A DNA stretch of 12,302 nucleotides. Origin: Tangfeifania sp. (lineage in GTDB: Bacteria; Bacteroidota; Bacteroidia; Bacteroidales; Prolixibacteraceae). Positions 7,111 through 12,302 of the stretch are shown piece after piece. The translations under genes and the position numbers were made by a program. Every line of letters starts with the position of its first letter. Within the stretch, counting starts at the first letter, position 1. Below the pieces are notes generated by a model. It was not told where the DNA came from. It worked only from the letters and a program-made list of their open reading frames with translations, and did not search any database. The stretch covers positions 1 to 12,302 of the forward strand of contig JAGYMR010000064.1 of assembly GCA_018400515.1 (NCBI GenBank), read 5' to 3'.

Positions 7111-7139
7111 TTTTTTTCGAGGGGCTTTTTTTATTTTTG
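7111..7139 (+). promoter_or_regulatory. Bacteroidota-type promoter upstream of the His-rich protein gene
   Basis: TATTTTTG at 7132-7139 matches TAnnTTTG exactly. A T7 run at 7111-7117 lies about where a -33 TTTG would be, though no exact TTTG is there. The transcript would start near 7145, about 25 bases before the GTG start at 7170. Because the region is rich in T, a chance match is possible. Confidence 0.45.
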
Positions 7140-7169
7140 CTGCCGGTGATTGTTAAAAAATGAACCGGT

Positions 7170-7565
7170 GTGAAAAACTTTCTTAAACAAACGGGGCTCT
7201 TTTTTCTTCTGCTGGCTGGAGGCATCATTCTTGCCCACCAGGTGATCCCGCACCATCACCACTACACCGGTTGTATACCCCATCATCAGCCGGATCCTGT
7301 ACGTGAAGTCCGTATTTCCGGTGATTTGTCCGGCGATAACCATCATTGCCATGCCTTTAACGAGTTGTTTTCCCGGAAGATCTTTATCCGGCCGCTGGAT
7401 AAGGTCCCGGAGGAAATCCATTTTGACTGGCTGCCTTTCTCCAATTTTCAATTCTTTTTCAGCAGTGGCTTATCCCTGGAGCGTTTTTTCCCCCGGAGGG
7501 TTGCCGCCACTCCCTGCTTTATTTTCACGGAAACACCCCTGAGGGCTCCGCCTTTTTCTTTATAA
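7170..7565 (+). CDS. Small exported His/Cys-rich protein, probable metal-binding partner of the RND pump
   Basis: The 131-residue product starts at GTG 7170; a stop in the same frame at 7161-7163 leaves no earlier start, and the next residues KNFLKQTGLFFLLLAGGIILA form a signal peptide or membrane anchor. Histidines cluster at H23, H28-H31, H38-H39, H58-H59 and H61 with C35 and C60, as in IPHHHHY and HHCHAFNEL, a layout suited to binding transition metals in the periplasm. The C-terminus ends PLRAPPFSL, like the R-x-PP tail I recall from small copper-related exported proteins. I know small proteins with HHHH and CHAFN motifs beside CusA-type pumps in Bacteroidota, but cannot name the family securely. 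It precedes the RND gene by 241 bases on the same strand without a terminator with a T-run, so joint transcription is likely. A role as metal chaperone, buffer or sensor is inference. Confidence 0.7.
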   Translation: MKNFLKQTGLFFLLLAGGIILAHQVIPHHHHYTGCIPHHQPDPVREVRISGDLSGDNHHCHAFNELFSRKIFIRPLDKVPEEIHFDWLPFSNFQFFFSSGLSLERFFPRRVAATPCFIFTETPLRAPPFSL

Positions 7566-7707
7566 TCCTTTCTGTTTGCCCTTCCCCGAATTTCTTTGAT
7601 ATCGATTTTCAGGCGCAGAAAGTGCACCGGGAGATTTCCTGTACCCGGGAGGCCTGATTCTACAAAAATTCCTGTGTTCCTGAAAAACCGGAGGGCTTTT
7701 CTTGAAT

Positions 7708-7723
7708 CGCGAATTTTTTCGCG
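7708..7723 (+). promoter_or_regulatory. Perfect hairpin CGCGAA-TTTT-TTCGCG in the RND leader
   Basis: A 6-bp stem with a TTTT loop, extendable by one G-U and one A-T pair, lies about 84 bases before the RND start. No T-run follows, so it is not an ordinary terminator. It may be a leader hairpin, a processing site or an operator. Confidence 0.35.
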
Positions 7724-7773
7724 GTCCGTGCAAAGAATTTCCTGACCAAAGGAAAGTTTCTGCATGTGAATCG

Positions 7774-7792
7774 AATATTGATTTTCAATATT
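7774..7792 (+). promoter_or_regulatory. Inverted repeat AATATTGA-TTT-TCAATATT just upstream of the RND start
   Basis: Two perfect 8-base arms separated by three bases end 14 bases before the ATG at 7807. In DNA it is a plausible operator for a dimeric regulator; in RNA it would form a hairpin next to the ribosome landing site. No clear TAnnTTTG promoter is seen between 7566 and 7806, which would fit either read-through from the upstream gene or a promoter of another type. Confidence 0.45.
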
Positions 7793-7806
7793 TAATCCGG
7801 ATTTTT

Positions 7807-10800
7807 ATGATAAACAAAATAATCAGATTTTCTATAAAGAATAAATTACTGACCGGGATGTTTATTGCGGCATGGATCGGATGGGGTATTTATGCGCTGT
7901 TCCATCTGCCGATGAATACACTTCCCGACCTGACCAATAACCAGGTAAAAGTCACCACTTTCACCCCCGACCTGGCTACAGATGAAGTGGAGCGACTGAT
8001 CACATATCCATTGGAGCTGGAGCTGGGAAATTTACCCGGATTGCTGGAGATCCGCTCCGTTTCAAAATTTGGTTTATCGGACATTACCCTTGTTTTTGAA
8101 GAGGGAATGGGAATGTACAAACCCCGTCAATTGGTGAAGGAGAAGCTGGAAAGTGCCTCCAATAAGTTACCACCCGGGGTGGGGCAGCCCTCCATCGGGC
8201 CGATGACTACCGGTTTGGGGGAGATCTACCAATACGTGCTCTCGGTGAAACCGGGTTACGATACTGTTTACGACGCCATGGATCTGCGGACGATCCAGGA
8301 TTGGATTGTCAAAAAGGAGATGATCAACATTCCCGGGGTTGTCGGAGTGAACACGATGGGAGGGTATCTGAAACAGTACGAAGTAGCCGTCAGCCCCGAC
8401 CGCCTGCAAAGTTATAACCTGGCCATCATTGATATTTATGAGGCGCTGAAAAAGAATAATGCGAACACCGGCGGGAGCTACATCGAGAAGAGCCGGCAGG
8501 CCTATTTTATCCGGGGACAGGGGCTGACGCAGTCGCTGGAGGATATCCGCGCCATCGGGCTGAAAAATGAACAGGGCATCCCCCTGCAGATCGGGGATGT
8601 GGCGACCGTGCAATATGGCCATGCCCCCCGTTTTGGGGCATTTACCTATAACGGAAAAGGAGAAGCGGTTGGCGGGAAAGTGATGATGCTCCGGGGGGAA
8701 AACCCGGCCGAGGTCATAGACCATGTGAAAGAGCGGTTGCCCCGCGTGAAGGCAGCTCTCCCGGAAGGGGTGGAGATGGAACCCTTTCTCGACCGCTCCG
8801 GACTTATCCGTGAAACCACCCGGACCGTCTCTGAAAATCTGGCCCTGGGGGCCCTGATCGTTATTTTTGTGCTGGTCCTTTTGATGGGCAGCATGCGCTC
8901 CGGCCTGATTACCGCCTCGGTAATCCCCCTGTCGCTGCTTTTTGCCCTTGGAGTGATGTACTCCTTCGGTTTTTCAGCCAACCTTATCAGCCTGGGAGCC
9001 ATTGACTTCGGGATTATCATTGACGGTGCGGTGATTATCATTGAATTTACCGTCTTCCAGATCAACCGGAAGTTTTCATCGCTGCGGCAATTAAAGGGCA
9101 AGGCGCTTCGCGGACGGATCGACCGGATCACTGCCTCCGCCTCGGAACGAATGATGCGGACCGCCTTTTTTGGGCAATTGATCATCCTGATCGTTTTCCT
9201 GCCCATTCTGACCCTTACCGGCCAGGAAGGGGATATGTTCCGTCCCATGGCCATCGCATTTGGTTCGGCCCTCCTCGGGGCGGTCATCCTTTGCCTGACC
9301 TATGTACCGATGATGTCGGCCCTTGTGCTGCGGCCGGGGAAAACCAACCGGCCCCGTCTTGCGGATCGCATCCTTAACCCCGTGCGTTCGGGATATCAGC
9401 GGATCCTGAGAAAGGCCCTCCGTTACCGCTATGCAGTGACAACGGCTATTGTGGCGCTTTTCATTGCAGCACTTTTTACCTTTTCGCAACTGGGAGCGGT
9501 CTTTATACCGCAGCTGGATGAAGGCGATTTTGCCATCCACCCCATTTTGCCCCCGGGAACCTCCCTGTCGGAGACCGTGGAGATCAATACCAAACTCGAA
9601 AATATTTTGCTGGAGGAGTTTCCGGATGAAGTGGATCAGGTGGCCACCAAGATCGGTACCGGCGAAATCCCTACCGATCCCATGTCGCTTGAAATGGCCA
9701 AAATGATCATTACCCTGAAATCCCCGGAGGAGTGGACCCGCACCCGTTCCAAAGAGGAGCTGGCAGAAATGATGAAGGAGGAGATGAGTGCCGGCGTTCC
9801 CGGTGTGGGTTTTTTCTTTTCCCAGCCCATTGAGATGTTGTTCAGACACCTGCTCACCGGCTCAACGGCCGATATTTTGCTGAATATTTACGGATCCGAC
9901 CTGGACACCCTTTACAAGTATGCTCACAGGGCCGGGGCTCTCATTGAAGACATTCCGGGGACAGGGGACCTGAATGTACAGAAAGTGACCGGGCTTCCCC
10001 AGATTGTTATTGCGTACAACCGTGACCAGCTGGCCCGTTACGGACTGGATATTGAAACGGTGAACCGCACGATCCAGGCGGGCTTTTCCGGGGCCATTGC
10101 CGGAACGGTCTACGAAGGAGAACGCCGCTTTTCCCAGGTGGTGCGGCTCGCGGATCAGCACCGGCACAATCCGGAGGCCATGGGGGAATTATACATCCGG
10201 CGCCCCAATGGCCGGCAGGTGCAGCTTAAAGAGGTGGCCGACATTGATTTAAGAACAGGTCCTGCATCCATCTCACGCGAAGGGGTTAAGCGGAAAATTG
10301 AAGTGGACATCAATGTCGGAGACCGGGATACGGAGTCGTTTGTCCGGGATGTCCGGCAGCAACTGGAAGAAAAACTCGGGCTGCCGCGGGGGTATAACAT
10401 GACCTACGAAGGAGATTTCGAAAACCTGCAGCATGCCAAGAAGCGGCTTTCCTGGGTGGTGCCGCTGGTTCTGGTCCTGATTTTTACCCTGCTGTACCTC
10501 TCTTTCGGTTCAATGAAACAGGCCCTGCTGGTTTTTTCTGCTGTGCCGCTGGCTACGATCGGGGGCGTTTTCTCTTTATGGATCCGGGGAATGCCCTTCA
10601 GTATCTCTGCCGGGATCGGGTTTATCGCCCTTTTTGGCATTGCTGTATTGAATGGCCTGGTATTGATGAGTTTTTTCAATGAGCTGAAAAAGGAGGGAGT
10701 GAACAATGTTTTCCGGCGGATTTACCGCGGAACCGACATGCGGCTCCGTCCGGTGATCCTGACAGCGCTTACTGATGCCCTCGGGTTCCTTCCAATGGCA

Positions 10801-12207
10801 TTGTCCACATCCCCCGGAGCCGAGGTGCAGCGCCCCCTGGCAACGGTGGTTGTTGGGGGACTGGTGACCGCCACGCTGTTAACGCTGATCCTTTTACCCA
10901 TCATCTATTCGTTCAGTGAACGCCGGCCGAAAGCTTTCCGGCTTTCTCCCGCTGAATCAGGCCGTGTAAACCGGCTTGGCCGCCGGGGAAAGTTTTCTGT
11001 GCTGCTTTTGCTGCTCATTGGGCCTTTGGCATTGAACACCGCCGGACAGGAACCGGAAAAGCAAACGCTGAAAATTACGGGAATGAGGCAGGCCGTTGAA
11101 CTGGCATGGGAGAACCATCCCCGGATAAAAGCCGCGGAATTAAAGATCGAACAGCAGCAGGAACTCAAAAAGCTTTCATGGGATATCCCCGACACAAAAT
11201 TTTCTTACGAAAGGGAAAACGAAGGAGCCGGCCGGGAGAAATGGTCGGTGGAGCAGGAGCTGAAAACGCCCATGGAATACATAAAACGAAATAAATGGGC
11301 GTTTCAGCAGATTCATGAAAGCCGGCGGTCGTATGACCGGAATAAAGCGGCTTTGGCCCGGGATGTCCGGCTGGCATTTACCGATGTACTGTTTGCAAAG
11401 GAAAAGGCGGACTTGCTGAAACAGCTGGAAACGATTTTCGGGGAACTGGAAAAAGCGGGAAACCTGCGCTATGAAACCGGTGATATCTCTTATCTGGAGA
11501 AAGTTTCTGCCCGGGCAAAATACAACGAGATCCGGGTAGCGAAAGAGGCGGCTTTGAACCGGCTGGAGATCGTAGAAAATATTCTTGCCAGCCGCTTGTT
11601 TGTTCCTGGTTCCCTGCTGGTGGTACCGGACGGGCTCCATCCCCTGGAGGCGGACAATCTACCGGATACTGTCCGTGTTCCGGGAGGAAATCCTGACCTG
11701 GCACTTTCCAAAAGCCGCTGGCGAACCAAAAAATCCGAAGGGAAGGCAGTAAGCGCCACCGCCTGGCCCGACCCCTTCCTCCGCTTTAGCAGGCAGGAGC
11801 TTCACGGGAACAGCGGCTTTTCCTCTTTTGAACTGGGTGTGAATGTTCCCCTTGATATCCTGACGGAAAAAAGCCGGTCAAAAGCCGCCGGTCTGGCTGC
11901 AGAACAAGCCAGGCAAAATTACCGGCAGGTGGAAAATGCTGTACATACCGCCTGGAAGAATTCCCTCCGGGAACTGGAAACATACCAAAAGCAGGTTCAT
12001 TACTTTCAAGGAAACCGCCTGAAAGAAGCAGACAGGATCATAAAAAGTGCTTCGCAACAATACAGGGAGGGAAATATCGATTATTTGCAATACATCCAAT
12101 ATTTCGACCAGGCCACGGGAATCCGGCTCGATTACCTCGAAACGGTAAGAAACCACAACAGAAGCATTATTCAACTGGATTACCTGGCCGGAACGGAGTT
12201 GTTTTAA
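7807..12207 (+). CDS. CzcA/CusA-type heavy-metal RND efflux pump fused to a TolC-like outer-membrane factor
   Basis: The frame is open from a TTG at 7702, but ATG 7807 is the better start (MINKIIRFSIKNKLL, the usual RND beginning), giving 1466 residues. Residues 1-1038 are a complete RND proton/metal antiporter: TM1 about 13-33, porter loop to about 337, TM2-TM6 from 345, TM7 about 543-560, second porter loop, TM8 from 883 and TM12 ending near 1035. IDFGIIIDGAVIIIE in TM4 carries D400, D406 and E413, equal to D402, D408 and E415 of CzcA. Of the CusA copper methionines only M573 has a counterpart (M630); M623 and M672 correspond to H681 and L747. Residues 1062-1081 form a further hydrophobic segment ending TAGQ, then 1085-1466 is a two-repeat TolC-like domain with a YREGNIDYLQYIQ helix near the end. 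Fusions of this size are known in Bacteroidota. It should export divalent cations (Zn, Co, Cd or Ni) with a separate adaptor, not in view. Confidence 0.92.
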   Translation: MINKIIRFSIKNKLLTGMFIAAWIGWGIYALFHLPMNTLPDLTNNQVKVTTFTPDLATDEVERLITYPLELELGNLPGLLEIRSVSKFGLSDITLVFEEGMGMYKPRQLVKEKLESASNKLPPGVGQPSIGPMTTGLGEIYQYVLSVKPGYDTVYDAMDLRTIQDWIVKKEMINIPGVVGVNTMGGYLKQYEVAVSPDRLQSYNLAIIDIYEALKKNNANTGGSYIEKSRQAYFIRGQGLTQSLEDIRAIGLKNEQGIPLQIGDVATVQYGHAPRFGAFTYNGKGEAVGGKVMMLRGENPAEVIDHVKERLPRVKAALPEGVEMEPFLDRSGLIRETTRTVSENLALGALIVIFVLVLLMGSMRSGLITASVIPLSLLFALGVMYSFGFSANLISLGAIDFGIIIDGAVIIIEFTVFQINRKFSSLRQLKGKALRGRIDRITASASERMMRTAFFGQLIILIVFLPILTLTGQEGDMFRPMAIAFGSALLGAVILCLTYVPMMSALVLRPGKTNRPRLADRILNPVRSGYQRILRKALRYRYAVTTAIVALFIAALFTFSQLGAVFIPQLDEGDFAIHPILPPGTSLSETVEINTKLENILLEEFPDEVDQVATKIGTGEIPTDPMSLEMAKMIITLKSPEEWTRTRSKEELAEMMKEEMSAGVPGVGFFFSQPIEMLFRHLLTGSTADILLNIYGSDLDTLYKYAHRAGALIEDIPGTGDLNVQKVTGLPQIVIAYNRDQLARYGLDIETVNRTIQAGFSGAIAGTVYEGERRFSQVVRLADQHRHNPEAMGELYIRRPNGRQVQLKEVADIDLRTGPASISREGVKRKIEVDINVGDRDTESFVRDVRQQLEEKLGLPRGYNMTYEGDFENLQHAKKRLSWVVPLVLVLIFTLLYLSFGSMKQALLVFSAVPLATIGGVFSLWIRGMPFSISAGIGFIALFGIAVLNGLVLMSFFNELKKEGVNNVFRRIYRGTDMRLRPVILTALTDALGFLPMALSTSPGAEVQRPLATVVVGGLVTATLLTLILLPIIYSFSERRPKAFRLSPAESGRVNRLGRRGKFSVLLLLLIGPLALNTAGQEPEKQTLKITGMRQAVELAWENHPRIKAAELKIEQQQELKKLSWDIPDTKFSYERENEGAGREKWSVEQELKTPMEYIKRNKWAFQQIHESRRSYDRNKAALARDVRLAFTDVLFAKEKADLLKQLETIFGELEKAGNLRYETGDISYLEKVSARAKYNEIRVAKEAALNRLEIVENILASRLFVPGSLLVVPDGLHPLEADNLPDTVRVPGGNPDLALSKSRWRTKKSEGKAVSATAWPDPFLRFSRQELHGNSGFSSFELGVNVPLDILTEKSRSKAAGLAAEQARQNYRQVENAVHTAWKNSLRELETYQKQVHYFQGNRLKEADRIIKSASQQYREGNIDYLQYIQYFDQATGIRLDYLETVRNHNRSIIQLDYLAGTELF

Positions 12208-12226
12208 ATCAAAAAAAGCGACCAAC

Positions 12227-12302
12227 ATGAAACGAGCATGCAAACATCACAAAAGGGAATGAAAAAAATTCCATGCGAGTTCCATGGGCCTTGTTTAAAA
12301 GT
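12227..12302 (+). other. Two overlapping short frames after the pump gene, possibly the start of the next gene
   Basis: ATG 12227, preceded by A-rich DNA, opens an 11-codon frame (MKRACKHHKRE) ending TGA 12260-12262. That stop overlaps ATG 12259 in the form ATGA, and the second frame (MKKIPCEFHGPCLK) stays open to the window edge. The ATGA overlap is typical of coupled translation, but neither stretch looks like the signal peptide of the adaptor protein expected here. The first may be a leader peptide or chance. The window end prevents a decision. Confidence 0.2.
12273..12285. repeat. Dispersed short intergenic motif, copy 3 (inverted)
   Basis: ATGCGAGTTCCAT is the exact reverse complement of the core at 3483-3495, 66-78 bases after the pump stop. 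Only the 13-base core is shared. TTCCAT also occurs twice here in direct order, 11 bases apart. A 13-base match in a window of this size is not rare by itself. Confidence 0.3.

Noticed and set aside
7448..7765. 105-codon minus-strand frame across the His-rich gene end and RND leader
   Set aside because: It overlaps a better-supported gene, is rich in Lys and Arg without a domain, and has no likely start signals.
7702..7806. N-terminal extension of the RND frame from a TTG codon
   Set aside because: The 35 extra residues are not hydrophobic or RND-like, cover two inverted repeats, and start with TTG, while ATG 7807 gives the standard RND N-terminus.
9091..9849. 252-codon minus-strand frame inside the RND gene
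   Set aside because: It mirrors a conserved RND region; its His/Gly/Arg-rich composition is what an antisense frame of GC-rich coding DNA gives.

Overview
The window looks like chromosomal DNA of a Bacteroidota bacterium, probably of the marine or sediment Marinilabiliales/Prolixibacteraceae kind; that rank is inference. The clues are start codons preceded by A-rich DNA without Shine-Dalgarno sites, two promoter elements of the Bacteroidota TAnnTTTG type (5279-5286 and 7132-7139), secreted glycan-active enzymes and a Cys-anchored lipoprotein. A heavy-metal RND pump fused to its own TolC-like channel also points there. I see no rRNA, tRNA, CRISPR array, transposase or phage gene.

Left part (1-5140), glycan-related. 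The window opens inside a GH78-type alpha-L-rhamnosidase (+). A 340-base stretch follows with one doubtful 47-codon ORF, then a conserved 61-residue membrane protein (+). A convergent, hairpin-rich gap leads to a secreted right-handed beta-helix protein on the minus strand that resembles GH141-type glycosidases. A 513-base divergent spacer separates it from a Tat-type exported metallophosphoesterase (+). The rhamnosidase and beta-helix protein probably take part in breakdown of a plant or algal polysaccharide; no SusC/SusD pair is in view.

Middle (5140-6970). A hairpin with a T-run at 5143-5172 and a TAnnTTTG promoter precede a lipoprotein of the dipeptidyl-peptidase III (M49) type. It carries an HExxH zinc motif instead of the classical HExxGH.

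Right part (7100-12302), metal efflux. A TAnnTTTG promoter precedes a GTG-started, His-rich exported protein of 131 residues. A 241-base leader with two perfect inverted repeats follows, then a 1466-residue CzcA/CusA-type RND pump fused to a complete TolC-like domain. The pump has the CzcA-type acidic triad (D400, D406, E413) and lacks two of the three CusA copper methionines, so divalent cations are the likelier substrate. The periplasmic adaptor is not in the window and is expected downstream. A short motif (ATGGAACTCGCAT and close variants) occurs three times, each time between genes.
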